Source of the DNA: Candidatus Woesearchaeota archaeon | Lineage (GTDB): Archaea > Nanobdellota > Nanobdellia > Woesearchaeales > ARS49 | Assembly: GCA_018302815.1 (NCBI GenBank) | Contig: JAGVZE010000009.1 | Location: forward strand, 154,078-218,077 | DNA: 64,000 nt | Reading direction: 5' to 3' | Shown: in pieces, positions 7,015-15,255 of the stretch | Position numbering within the stretch: position 1 is the first letter of the stretch | How the letters are laid out: every line of letters starts with the position of its first letter | Made by a program: the position numbers and the translations under genes | The notes under the pieces: model-generated | Databases searched by the model: none | What the model was told of the DNA's origin: nothing | Seen by the model: only the letters and a program-made list of their open reading frames with translations

Positions 7015-9345
7015 ATGGCGAATGAACGGATTACTGAAGATTTCTTCAGAGATGCTATAAAAAAAGATCAATTATACAGAGAAGGGAAAATTATTCTTGA
7101 AGAACAATCTTCTAAAAATACTAAAATAGACAAATTATTGAAAAACGCTTCTAAAGGTGGAATTGGCGGAGGTCGTCCTGAATTTATAATTCAATTCAAA
7201 GAAGATCCCGATTTCATTATTGTTGTTGAATGTAAACCAAAAATTCAATTTCATCAATCAAAAGAAGGGAATAAGTATAAAGAATATGCAGTGGATGGAG
7301 TTCTATTATATTCATCATTTTTATCAAAAGAATACGACGTACTTTCCATTGCAATAAGTGGTGAACAAAAAAATAATTTACGAATATCACATTTTTTACA
7401 ACTAAGAGGGACTAATGACGGAAGCAAGTTATTTGAAGAGGATAAATTACTATCTCTGATTGATTATTTGACGGGATATAAAACCGATGAAAAAAAGTTC
7501 AATCAAGACTATCAAGAATTGTTAACCTATTCAAAAACACTTAATGACAAATTACACTCAATAAAAATTCCAGAATCTCAAAGGAGTCTCTTAATAAGCG
7601 GAATTCTTATTGCCGTAACAGATAAAGCATTTAAAAATGCATATAAATTTCAAAAGCCAAAGGAATTATCTGAGAATTTAGTTAATACAATCAAAAACAA
7701 ATTAACAGATGTCCAAAATGAACATATAGAAGAAATTATTACCTCATACAGCTTCATTAAAACACATACCATAATTTCCAAAGAAGAAAATAAATTAAGA
7801 GAAATAATTACGGAAATAGATCAGAGAATAAATAATTTTTTGAGAACGTACAAGTATTATGATATTTTAGGACAATTTTATGTGGAATTTTTAAGATATG
7901 CTAATAACGATAAAGGACTGGGAATTGTTTTAACTCCTCCGCACATTACTGAACTCTTTTGTGAAATAGCTAATGTTAACAAAGACAGCGTAGTTTTAGA
8001 TAATTGTGCAGGAACTGGTGGCTTCTTAATTTCCGCCATGAGGAAAATGATTAAAGATTCTAAAGGCGATAGTAAGAAAGAAGATACTATTAAACATAAA
8101 CAAATTATCGGGATTGAATTTCAGCACGAAATTTTTGCTTTAATTTGTTCTAATATGTTCATTCATGGCGATGGAAGAAGTAATTTGATAAAAGGTTCTT
8201 GTTTTGATCCTAAAATCATAGATCAGGTTAAAAAGTTTAAACCAAACGTTGGTTTCTTAAATCCACCATATAAGTCTACGAAAACTGACCCAGAAGAATT
8301 AGAATTCGTGTTGAATAATCTGTCTGTACTTCAAAAAGGATCTTTATGTGTGGCAATTATTCCAATGAGTTGTGCTTTAGTTCAAAGTGGAATTGGACTT
8401 GTATTAAAAGAAAAGCTACTCAGAGAACATACGTTAGAAGCTGTTTTCTCTATGCCGACTGAGTTGTTTCATAATTCTAACGTAGGAGTTAATACTTGCA
8501 TAATGGTTTTCAAATCCAAAGAAAAACATCCTTCAAATTATAAAACGTACTTTGGATATTGGAAAGATGATGGTTTCATAAAAAGAAGACAGGGAAGAGA
8601 AGATTATCACAATAAATGGGCAGAGATAAAAAAATATTGGTTAACAAATTATCAAAATAAAGAAGAAATAATAGGTCACAGTATTAAAAAATCGGTTTCT
8701 GCGGGGTTTGAATGGTGTGTTGAAGCATATATGGATACTGATTACTCTGACTTAACAAAAGATCACTTTGAAAAGACGCTAAGAGAAAACGTAATATATT
8801 CTTTGAGAAGCGGTTTAATAAAAAACGTTTCGGAAAAACCAAAGACTACCATCGCCTCACTTGATTTGCATATAAAAAACTGGAAAAATTTCAAAATAAT
8901 AGATCTGTTTGACATTAAAAAAGGTGAAAGATTAGTGAAAGAACAACGAATAGAAGGAAATATTCCACTAATTACTGCAACTTCCGAAAATAATGGTGTT
9001 GTAGATTATATCTCGCTTGATGAATTTAAAAATAGCAAGAAGATTTTCAAAGATAAACTAACAATAGATATGTTTTTTAACGTCTTTTATCACCGCTATG
9101 AATATTTCAGTGATGACAATGTTCATACATTAATACCGAAGGATATGGTTCTCAATAAATATGTTTGTATATTCTTGGTTACAATTCTAAAAAAACTTCA
9201 GTATAAATACGATTTTGGCAGACAAGTAAGATTACAAAGATTGGACTTCGATCAAATAGCGCTACCAGTAGATAAAAAAGGAAATCCTGATTGGCAGTTA
9301 ATGGAAAATTACGTTAAATCACTATCCTATTCCTCAAATTTATAG
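7015..9345 (+). CDS. single-chain restriction-modification enzyme (type IIG-like)
   Basis: 776 aa combining three parts. (1) N-terminal PD-(D/E)xK-like nuclease: PEF at 55-57, D66 and ECK at 72-74. (2) N6-adenine methyltransferase: motif I DNCAGTGGF at 329-337 and motif IV NPPY at 416-419. (3) A C-terminal target-recognition domain like a type I S subunit (NWKNFKIIDLFDIKKGERL onwards). One protein could thus recognise, methylate and cut DNA. I chose the ATG at 7015 because AGAGGT lies just upstream; a TTG 24 bases earlier is less likely. Much more AT-rich than the flanking host genes, which points to transfer. Confidence 0.88.
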   Translation: MANERITEDFFRDAIKKDQLYREGKIILEEQSSKNTKIDKLLKNASKGGIGGGRPEFIIQFKEDPDFIIVVECKPKIQFHQSKEGNKYKEYAVDGVLLYSSFLSKEYDVLSIAISGEQKNNLRISHFLQLRGTNDGSKLFEEDKLLSLIDYLTGYKTDEKKFNQDYQELLTYSKTLNDKLHSIKIPESQRSLLISGILIAVTDKAFKNAYKFQKPKELSENLVNTIKNKLTDVQNEHIEEIITSYSFIKTHTIISKEENKLREIITEIDQRINNFLRTYKYYDILGQFYVEFLRYANNDKGLGIVLTPPHITELFCEIANVNKDSVVLDNCAGTGGFLISAMRKMIKDSKGDSKKEDTIKHKQIIGIEFQHEIFALICSNMFIHGDGRSNLIKGSCFDPKIIDQVKKFKPNVGFLNPPYKSTKTDPEELEFVLNNLSVLQKGSLCVAIIPMSCALVQSGIGLVLKEKLLREHTLEAVFSMPTELFHNSNVGVNTCIMVFKSKEKHPSNYKTYFGYWKDDGFIKRRQGREDYHNKWAEIKKYWLTNYQNKEEIIGHSIKKSVSAGFEWCVEAYMDTDYSDLTKDHFEKTLRENVIYSLRSGLIKNVSEKPKTTIASLDLHIKNWKNFKIIDLFDIKKGERLVKEQRIEGNIPLITATSENNGVVDYISLDEFKNSKKIFKDKLTIDMFFNVFYHRYEYFSDDNVHTLIPKDMVLNKYVCIFLVTILKKLQYKYDFGRQVRLQRLDFDQIALPVDKKGNPDWQLMENYVKSLSYSSNL

Positions 9346-9351
9346 TAGCTT

Positions 9352-9410
9352 TTCGGGCAGTTTTGGTACTATTCGGGCATCCCTTAGTTCTCAGAGACTA
9401 TTCGGGCAAA
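9352..9410 (+). repeat. three direct TTCGGGCA repeats after the restriction gene
   Basis: TTCGGGCA occurs at 9352-9359, 9372-9379 and 9401-9408; the last copy extends to TTCGGGCAAA, identical to 4948-4957. Sequence composition changes to that of the host just after this point. They may be border repeats of the insert or binding sites. Confidence 0.5.
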
Positions 9411-9458
9411 GCCACTCGCAGCGTAAGATATTTAAGCTGACCTTTAAAAAGCCCGATT

Positions 9459-9956
9459 ATGACCCCTGGATTTAAGGAATTCGACGATCAACTCGAAACT
9501 GAAGGACAGGAAATAAACTCTGAATTTAAACGCTATGCCGCTGCAAGCTACCTTCTGGAAACAAGCCTAAAACTCGTACATGGATCAGTCATCATAGAAA
9601 AAATAGCCATTGTGCCTGATCACGAGCACAGCAGAAACAAAGCAACAATACCATACTTCATCGGAAAACTAACGTTCACAAAAAACCAGCCAGATGATCC
9701 AATAAGCCAAAACGAGCTCTTTTGCCCGCGCGCAGAACTAAGATTAGTCACAAACAATCTTGCCAGCATCATCCGAACATTAGAGACTGAGAACAAACAC
9801 ATACTGATACCAACAGATGAAACAACACTCGTCATCAACGGAACAAACTACTTCCACAAGCTAACCGACCCATTCGGACCAATCGCTCCAGAACTCAAAA
9901 CATACAGGAGCGCAGATGCGCAATCACGCGTTTGGCTAGAATCTCTCGACAAGTAA
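9459..9956 (+). CDS. hypothetical protein, 165 aa
   Basis: Soluble protein of unknown family without signal peptide or membrane helix. A TATA-like GATATTTAAGC lies about 30 nt before the ATG, consistent with a leaderless mRNA. The stop abuts the end of the convergent lipoprotein gene. Codon use matches the host, so the right border of the AT-rich insert should lie between this gene and the restriction gene. Confidence 0.7.
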   Translation: MTPGFKEFDDQLETEGQEINSEFKRYAAASYLLETSLKLVHGSVIIEKIAIVPDHEHSRNKATIPYFIGKLTFTKNQPDDPISQNELFCPRAELRLVTNNLASIIRTLETENKHILIPTDETTLVINGTNYFHKLTDPFGPIAPELKTYRSADAQSRVWLESLDK

Positions 9957-10778
9957 TTATTCCTTCTTCCAATAATCAGAGACGTTCTTATACAAAAGCC
10001 AGTCAGACGTTATCTTAAACTGCCTGCCCTCTACAACCATAACATCAAAGAACGCATCCCTAAAATCAATTGCCTGAGAACCCTCTCGCTCAATCTTTAT
10101 GGGAACCTTGTAACGCTTATCAATACGCAAGATGACACGCTTCCCATCGACCATATAATGGATTGACGGCTGAACGGACTTTGAATTCCCCCCGATACTG
10201 ACCGTCTGCACGTTCTCCTCGACAAGAATCGGAGCTCTCGAAGAGAAATCCTTTAGGAACTCAAGCGGGCCATGGGGCTCCCACTCGTTAAACTGAACTT
10301 CGAAAGCGACATTCACAAACTCTTTGCAATTGCTTCGCTCATACTCAAACGAGCCGCTAAGCAAATCCGCCTCACGCTCAATACTGCAATACGCAAAAGC
10401 AGTCCTATTCGCGACGTCCAAATACACATCAGTTATCGGCGTTCCATTCTGAAGCTTTGAAAGCTTAGAAAACATATGCCTTGCATAAGCACCATCGCTT
10501 AAAACCATCCTATCCTCTAGCAAAAAAGCGTGAGCCTTGAACTTCGACCGCGCATCCTCAAGCAAAAGCTCAGCAATCTGCTTCTCCTTAACAGGAGCAG
10601 CAGTCGTATTCTCAACAACAACCCGTGAAACCTGCTTTTGAGGACACTGCGCCAACGACTCCACAGTAGAATTATCCCAGCACTGAACAAGGACCTTCTC
10701 GACAACCTTCTCTTCAGCAGCAGGCTGCGGCGCTGCGACGCACGCGATTAGGAACAATAGCAACATCACTCTTTTCAT
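9957..10778 (-). CDS. putative lipoprotein, 273 aa
   Basis: Starts with a signal peptide (MKRVMLLLFLIAC) whose last residues fit a lipobox, so the mature protein probably begins at Cys13 and is membrane-anchored outside the cell. The rest is a soluble domain of unknown family with one CxxC-free set of scattered Cys. I chose ATG 10778 over a TTG five codons upstream because the signal peptide then has a normal N-region. Confidence 0.72.
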   Translation of the reverse strand: MKRVMLLLFLIACVAAPQPAAEEKVVEKVLVQCWDNSTVESLAQCPQKQVSRVVVENTTAAPVKEKQIAELLLEDARSKFKAHAFLLEDRMVLSDGAYARHMFSKLSKLQNGTPITDVYLDVANRTAFAYCSIEREADLLSGSFEYERSNCKEFVNVAFEVQFNEWEPHGPLEFLKDFSSRAPILVEENVQTVSIGGNSKSVQPSIHYMVDGKRVILRIDKRYKVPIKIEREGSQAIDFRDAFFDVMVVEGRQFKITSDWLLYKNVSDYWKKE

Positions 10779-10816
10779 AAAAAAAACAAACAACAGGTTG
10801 CATAAAAAGATATCTA

Positions 10817-11386
10817 TTACGCCCTAAACAGAATTGATATCTCGACTATAAGAAGCGGGAAAGATAAGAAAAGAGCAAGAGGCGCCAGAACGAAAGACAC
10901 AAGAGAAATACCTATCAACACGCTCAATATACCAGCAGAACGAGCGCCCCGTATCTTCAAATTAAAGAACGCCACACCCACAAGAATATTCAAAACAGCA
11001 TACAAAACTGTGAAAAGAACTATCATCACCACTGATGACGCTCCAGCTAACTGGACAAGAAAATCAAGCGACGCCACAAGCACCCCTGCAACTGAAGAAC
11101 CTACAAGAAGAAAATTCCTCTTCTCAAAACCAAGCAACGCAAAACCGAACGTGAAAAGAAGACTCACTATAAACGTAACAGCTGTGAAAACCACATCAGC
11201 CATACCAATCAACGGAAACAACTCTGCAAAACCACTAAGCAAATATTGAGAAATTGCAACTGCGAGAAGAGGGAGTTTTAAAATAAGCAAAATTATACCC
11301 GCAACTGCGAACGGCCAATAACGCATAAACAGACTAATGTTTTTGAGATTAAAAAGGTTTGGAAAGGCGAGCCGAAGATAAACCAT
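10817..11386 (-). CDS. polytopic membrane protein, 189 aa
   Basis: About five hydrophobic helices (near residues 24-46, 63-85, 95-112, 116-140, 150-180) with few charged residues between them. No transporter or enzyme motif recognised. It is followed by the lipoprotein gene in the same direction (38-bp gap), so both may act in the cell envelope. Its start codon lies just outside the integrative element that begins near 11.4 kb. Confidence 0.7.
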   Translation of the reverse strand: MVYLRLAFPNLFNLKNISLFMRYWPFAVAGIILLILKLPLLAVAISQYLLSGFAELFPLIGMADVVFTAVTFIVSLLFTFGFALLGFEKRNFLLVGSSVAGVLVASLDFLVQLAGASSVVMIVLFTVLYAVLNILVGVAFFNLKIRGARSAGILSVLIGISLVSFVLAPLALFLSFPLLIVEISILFRA

Positions 11387-11414
11387 CGGTTCAAATCCGA
11401 AGTAAAGAAAAGTA

Positions 11415-11441
11415 GGCAGGGCGTTAGAGCGACGCCCTGCC
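11415..11441. terminator. strong 10-bp hairpin at left edge of the 11.4-20.9 kb element
   Basis: GGCAGGGCGT (11415-11424) and ACGCCCTGCC (11432-11441) form a perfect GC-rich stem with a 7-nt loop. It lies between the divergent membrane-protein gene and the recombinase module. No T-run follows. It could insulate the element, or be part of an end or origin structure. Confidence 0.5.
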
Positions 11442-11523
11442 AGGATCCCCTTATCAGTTCGGTTCTTTTAAGTTTTTCGTTTGAAATCTTGGCGTGCATT
11501 ACATTTGCACTACAAGAAAAAAA

Positions 11524-11553
11524 TTTCCTAAAATGGAAAATTTCTGGACTTAC
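11524..11553 (+). repeat. 30-bp direct repeat, copy 1, with internal dyad
   Basis: This 30-bp sequence recurs at 12850-12879 with one mismatch. It ends in TTTCTGGACTTAC and carries the dyad AAATTTCC/GGAAA. Copy 1 lies 44 bp before the first gene of the recombinase module. It may be an operator read by a recombinase-module protein, or a recombination site. Confidence 0.75.
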
Positions 11554-11597
11554 TTTCTTTAACTTGCAATACCCAGTATATACAAGAGGTGAAGCGC

Positions 11598-12023
11598 ATG
11601 GGACTCTATAAGTACCGCTTTAACGTCTTTGAACGGATCAAATCCGTAAAAGATATTTTACAACCCGTCTGCCCAGATAAAGATAGCTTCACAGTACGCG
11701 GACTTGTCATGCGCTGCGTCAAATATCGAGCCCGACTCATCAATAAGCTCAACCAAGATGAAAGCAGAGCATATGAACTCCTTCTCAAAAACAAGCTCAA
11801 TCCGAAAACCGTCTACACGTGGCTCCTTTTGGAAGATTCACCCCCTGAATTACGACAAAAACTGGAGCAGAACAAAATCAGCATCATCGACGCACGACAC
11901 GAGTACGTCCGGTGGAAAAGACAATCGGGCACAAATTCAGCACAAGAACTCATGGAAGAAATGCGAACCGTTATTGGGAGGTTAAAATGGAAAAGTCACG
12001 AAAGTTTGCACAACTTGCAATAA
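11598..12023 (+). CDS. recombinase-partner protein, 141 aa, possible HTH
   Basis: Basic helical protein placed just before the tyrosine recombinase, with a 37-bp overlap. The segment SPPELRQKLEQNKISIIDAR (about 82-101) resembles the helix-turn-helix part of ParB-like or phage regulatory proteins, so it may bind the flanking 30-bp repeats. I chose the ATG with AGAGGTGA upstream over a GTG nine bases earlier. Function is inferred from position. Confidence 0.65.
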   Translation: MGLYKYRFNVFERIKSVKDILQPVCPDKDSFTVRGLVMRCVKYRARLINKLNQDESRAYELLLKNKLNPKTVYTWLLLEDSPPELRQKLEQNKISIIDARHEYVRWKRQSGTNSAQELMEEMRTVIGRLKWKSHESLHNLQ

Positions 12024-12802
12024 ACAACCAAAACCTGAGTAAAACGCAGGATAAGAAGCGACGTAGAAAAAAATATCCGAACGTCTTTTTCAAAAAAGAG
12101 ATCACACAACTCTTCAAGGCCATAGAAAACGTAAGAACAATGGTTGCCACCTTCCTCACTTTCTTTTGCGCTCTTCGCATATCTGAAGCATGTAAACTCC
12201 AATGGACAGATGTCGATCTCCAAGACTGCCGACTCAAAGTAGTCGATGGCAAGAACCACAAGGACGGATTCATACCAATCTCACCACTCGCCATCCCCAT
12301 ACTCAAAAAATGGCGCGCAATGAACCCCAACGAACAATACGTTTTACCCACAGACAAGTTCAAAACAGGATACTACCAACCAACCTCCCTACTCAAAGAC
12401 TACAAAAAAGCCCTCACCAAAGCAGGACTCGAAATACCCACTGAGAAAAACGCAGCAGGACTACAACAACACCAATACAAATTCCACACCCTCAGACATA
12501 GCCGCTGCACCCACCTCCTCAACAACGGCGTTCCCGTTCAAAAAGTCCAAAAATTCATGCGCCACGACGACCTCGAAACAACAATGACCTACACGTGGAT
12601 ATTAGATGGAGAAATGAACAAAATGGTACAAGATGCCGACATCGACAACTACGAAGAACCCACACCTGCCCTTTCAAATAAAGCAACTCCAATCTCAAGA
12701 CTAAACCCGCTCGAAATCGCACAAAAACGCCTCGTTACCGGAGAAATCAGCGTTCGAGAATACAAAAAGCTAACTCGAGCGCTCTCTCAAGTCTCCACCT
12801 AA
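11987..12802 (+). CDS. tyrosine recombinase / integrase
   Basis: 271 aa with the complete catalytic set: R64 (CALRISEACKLQW), HTLRH (H167, R170), H193 in MRHDDLETT and nucleophile Y202. The N-terminal arm-binding region is very short, so it resembles XerA-like or small archaeal integrases. Start at the ATG after GGGAGGTTAAA; a GTG 75 bases upstream would add residues encoded by the overlapping gene. Probably integrates or excises the element, or recombines the 30-bp repeats on either side. Confidence 0.93.
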   Translation: MEKSRKFAQLAINNQNLSKTQDKKRRRKKYPNVFFKKEITQLFKAIENVRTMVATFLTFFCALRISEACKLQWTDVDLQDCRLKVVDGKNHKDGFIPISPLAIPILKKWRAMNPNEQYVLPTDKFKTGYYQPTSLLKDYKKALTKAGLEIPTEKNAAGLQQHQYKFHTLRHSRCTHLLNNGVPVQKVQKFMRHDDLETTMTYTWILDGEMNKMVQDADIDNYEEPTPALSNKATPISRLNPLEIAQKRLVTGEISVREYKKLTRALSQVST

Positions 12803-12849
12803 TACGTTTTCTCCCACCATAAGAAAAAAGTTTCATTTTTCGGAAAAAT

Positions 12850-12879
12850 TTTCCTAAACTGGAAAATTTCTGGACTTAC
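12850..12879 (+). repeat. 30-bp direct repeat, copy 2, with perfect 9-bp dyad
   Basis: Same 30 bp as 11524-11553 with one mismatch. Here the dyad is perfect: AAATTTTCC and GGAAAATTT around TAAACT, starting just left of the repeat at 12847. It lies 134 bp upstream of the zinc-ribbon gene that opens the secretion-like operon. Both copies are thus placed before an operon, which fits a shared operator. Confidence 0.75.
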
Positions 12880-13012
12880 ATTAATTTACTTCACCGACTA
12901 CTAATACCTCATGAGAAAAGTCGAAGCCAGGTCCTCAAATATGCCAACAAAATATGCTGCTTCGAATTTCACCGCTCATCATTTTCAACCATAACTAAGG
13001 AGTGATGCCCCC

Positions 13013-13225
13013 ATGAAACACCAACATAGCGACAGCTCTGTAAAACAGAAAAGACACGGACGCAAGAAAACCATCTTTCCAGATAACTGGCAGTATTCCA
13101 AACACGCCAACAAAAGACGATACTGCGAAGGGTGCGGCAACAGACTGCGAAAACACGAACCGGACCCCTGCGACGACTGTCAACGTGAAAGAGAATATGG
13201 CGCAGACATGGAGGTAACACGATGA
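13013..13225 (+). CDS. zinc-ribbon protein, 70 aa
   Basis: Basic N-terminus, then CEGC (38-41) and CDDC (53-56), a typical zinc ribbon that may bind DNA or another protein. AAGGAGTGATG lies just before the start. First gene of the secretion-like operon; its stop overlaps the next start (ATGA). Confidence 0.75.
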   Translation: MKHQHSDSSVKQKRHGRKKTIFPDNWQYSKHANKRRYCEGCGNRLRKHEPDPCDDCQREREYGADMEVTR

Positions 13226-13704
13226 AACTTATCGAAATGTATTTTTGGAACGCCTTGTATTGGGCACTTTACCTGCCGAGCAGCCTGATTATCCATTTGA
13301 TAACAGGCCAGGGCGACATACTGGGAATCCTCATCGTCGGCCTGCTTTTGACAGGGATTTTCACTTTGATTCTCTTATTCCAAGAAGGCGTTCTTTGGGA
13401 TGATTTAGAGCCCGCCACGATCTTGACTGAAGAAGAATGCCAAGAAGAACTCGCAAAACTCACGGGCAAGCCAGCCAAACGTGAGGAGAAACCGTCTGAT
13501 GAACAATCACCGGCTGAAACCGTTGAGGAACTGCCTGTTGACGCGCCAATTGAAAACTTGGAGGTGAACACCAATGCCGAAGAAGGAAAAACCCGACCCG
13601 ACCATACCGACTCCGCCCCCGACGGGGTCGAGCCAGAGCCGAAACTGCGTACCGATGTTCGTCTTGATGAGCTTTATGCTCCTGACGACAGTGTTGTCGG
13701 TTAG
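13222..13704 (+). CDS. membrane protein with acidic cytoplasmic tail, 160 aa
   Basis: Two hydrophobic segments (about 12-27 and 33-54) followed by a long acidic, Glu/Pro-rich, disordered tail. Possibly a membrane platform or adaptor of the secretion-like machine. The last 131 bases overlap the next gene in another frame. Family not recognised. Confidence 0.65.
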   Translation: MKLIEMYFWNALYWALYLPSSLIIHLITGQGDILGILIVGLLLTGIFTLILLFQEGVLWDDLEPATILTEEECQEELAKLTGKPAKREEKPSDEQSPAETVEELPVDAPIENLEVNTNAEEGKTRPDHTDSAPDGVEPEPKLRTDVRLDELYAPDDSVVG

Positions 13705-13972
13705 CGCTGCAAGCGCGATGCCGCCAAGCACGACTACTGATACGGCAGCGTTTGACCAGATATTGCAGCCCGTGTGGAAAGTGTACAATTTCGTAAAGTA
13801 CATCGCCACCGCCATCGCTGCGATATTCATGGTCTTTGCCGGCATCAAGTTCATGACCAGCGGCAACGACATGATGCAACGCGAGAACGCCAAAAGCATG
13901 ATCGGCTACGTCGTCATCGGCTTGATCGTGATATGGGCGGCTCCATTCGTGGTGCAACTATTCGCATCATAA
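13574..13972 (+). CDS. VirB2/TrbC-like pilin
   Basis: 132 aa. A signal-like segment (MFVLMSFMLLTTVLSVSAASA, about 28-48) is followed by two membrane helices (about 69-92 and 108-129) joined by a short polar loop, the layout of VirB2/TrbC pilins of type IV secretion systems. TGGAGGTGA precedes the ATG at 13574, supporting this start even though it overlaps the upstream gene by 131 bp; an internal ATG at 13655 is an alternative. Confidence 0.72.
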   Translation: MPKKEKPDPTIPTPPPTGSSQSRNCVPMFVLMSFMLLTTVLSVSAASAMPPSTTTDTAAFDQILQPVWKVYNFVKYIATAIAAIFMVFAGIKFMTSGNDMMQRENAKSMIGYVVIGLIVIWAAPFVVQLFAS

Positions 13973-15255
13973 CAACGCTTTTTTTCTTTATTTTTTTCGC
14001 ACAAATAGCAACCGCATTCCCCTGCGACCGGTTCGGATGGTTCACGAGTTGCGACGTAGTGATGTGGAGCAATATGCCCGAGGATGAAAAAATGCAAACA
14101 ATCGCAAGCATGATCGACGATGTTCACTCTTGGAACACTGATTTTGAGGTAGACGGGCTGCCAGAAGGAACTCGAACGGTTGACGACGGTCTCGTCAGAA
14201 ACGCATGGATTCGCGTAATGGCAGTCATGCCAAGCATCTATGAGGGTGGCAATGTGCTCAGTCCGGGTTTTGGCGAAGTGATTGCAAAGAGCAATTTTGA
14301 AATCAAAAAACCGTACGGCAAGGAAGGGCGTGATTGTGATACGGATTACGATCTCTCGTACAATTCAAAGATTGTTCATCACTTGAATGGCGTTGAAATA
14401 GGGACTGGAGAAATTGCGCAATTCAACACGAATGATAGCCTGCTTGATTTCAGAGCCGACTTGGTTATTGACATCGCTCTCAATGTTGACCATTATCGCT
14501 GGAAGCGTATTAACGGAACGCGCAAATGCATCTTTTACAGGATAGAGCAAAGAAACGAGCAAACCATAGTTAGCGGTGAATTTCAAGCCGTCAGTTACCA
14601 GCCCAACATCACGTATTCATTCAACGTTCAAAATCAATACTATGGAATCACGCAAATTCAATTCAACGCATCAAATTACTCGTGGTTCCGCTTGCAATTC
14701 AATGACGATGATTTCTATGAAGAAAGAACTACAGAATTTGAACCTTTCTTCAATTTGGAACCCTACTACATTCTGAATTTCAAGCCCAAAATACACAAGA
14801 CCATTCAATTTCAAGGAGTAAGATTTCAAAACGATACATTTCAAGTGACTGACCTTCGTAATTGTAAGATTTTGCTTGGTGACTATTTCAGAACGTACAC
14901 GCTTCCTTGTCCTTTGCAATACAAACCCCTCGGGTTGCAAGTCTTTACGGACAAGACCATTTACGAACCAGGAGAGATAATTCACGTTACTGTTCTTCCG
15001 AAGATTCCTGTGCTACTTTCGTATGGAAATGAGACAGTTCTGGTTCAAGGTTCTGCTGAGCTTCGAGCCAAGTTTGGCGAGCATTTGATCGTTGCACGAG
15101 TGAATGGCATTGAGGCGGTCAAAGCAATTTATGTAACAAATTCGTCTAATTGGAACACTTTTTGGGGCATTTTAGGATTTCTGCTCGTTTGCTTCGTGTT
15201 TTACAAAGTGACTGTTCGACTGGTTGGAGGTGCGTATGACTTGTGGAATTCTTAA
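13933..15255 (+). CDS. secreted protein with C-terminal membrane anchor, 440 aa
   Basis: N-terminal signal peptide (TTLFFFIFFAQIATAF, about 13-28), a long extracellular region rich in Asn, Tyr and Phe, an Ig-like stretch (FTDKTIYEPGEIIHVTV, about 341-357) and one C-terminal helix (FWGILGFLLVCFVFY). Placed between the pilin and VirB6-like genes, it could be a surface adhesin or a pore subunit. The start at 13933 overlaps the pilin gene by 40 bp; upstream codons in this frame are the shadow of the pilin gene. Confidence 0.68.
   Translation: MGGSIRGATIRIITTLFFFIFFAQIATAFPCDRFGWFTSCDVVMWSNMPEDEKMQTIASMIDDVHSWNTDFEVDGLPEGTRTVDDGLVRNAWIRVMAVMPSIYEGGNVLSPGFGEVIAKSNFEIKKPYGKEGRDCDTDYDLSYNSKIVHHLNGVEIGTGEIAQFNTNDSLLDFRADLVIDIALNVDHYRWKRINGTRKCIFYRIEQRNEQTIVSGEFQAVSYQPNITYSFNVQNQYYGITQIQFNASNYSWFRLQFNDDDFYEERTTEFEPFFNLEPYYILNFKPKIHKTIQFQGVRFQNDTFQVTDLRNCKILLGDYFRTYTLPCPLQYKPLGLQVFTDKTIYEPGEIIHVTVLPKIPVLLSYGNETVLVQGSAELRAKFGEHLIVARVNGIEAVKAIYVTNSSNWNTFWGILGFLLVCFVFYKVTVRLVGGAYDLWNS

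Noticed and set aside
6921..7025. 34-codon frame overlapping the start of the restriction gene
   Set aside because: Composition is not protein-like and the ATG at 7015 of the restriction gene has its own Shine-Dalgarno site.
11380..11406. tRNA-like T-arm (CGGTTCAAATCCGA) on plus strand
   Set aside because: No matching 5' acceptor, D arm or anticodon arm upstream; the T-stem has only four pairs. Not a tRNA.
12911..12994. 27-codon ATG frame before the secretion operon
   Set aside because: No ribosome-binding site, no motif and no coupling with the next gene.
13774..13932. 5' extension of the secreted-protein gene
   Set aside because: The Arg/His-rich translation is the shadow of the VirB2-like gene in another frame; real start set at 13933 by the signal peptide.
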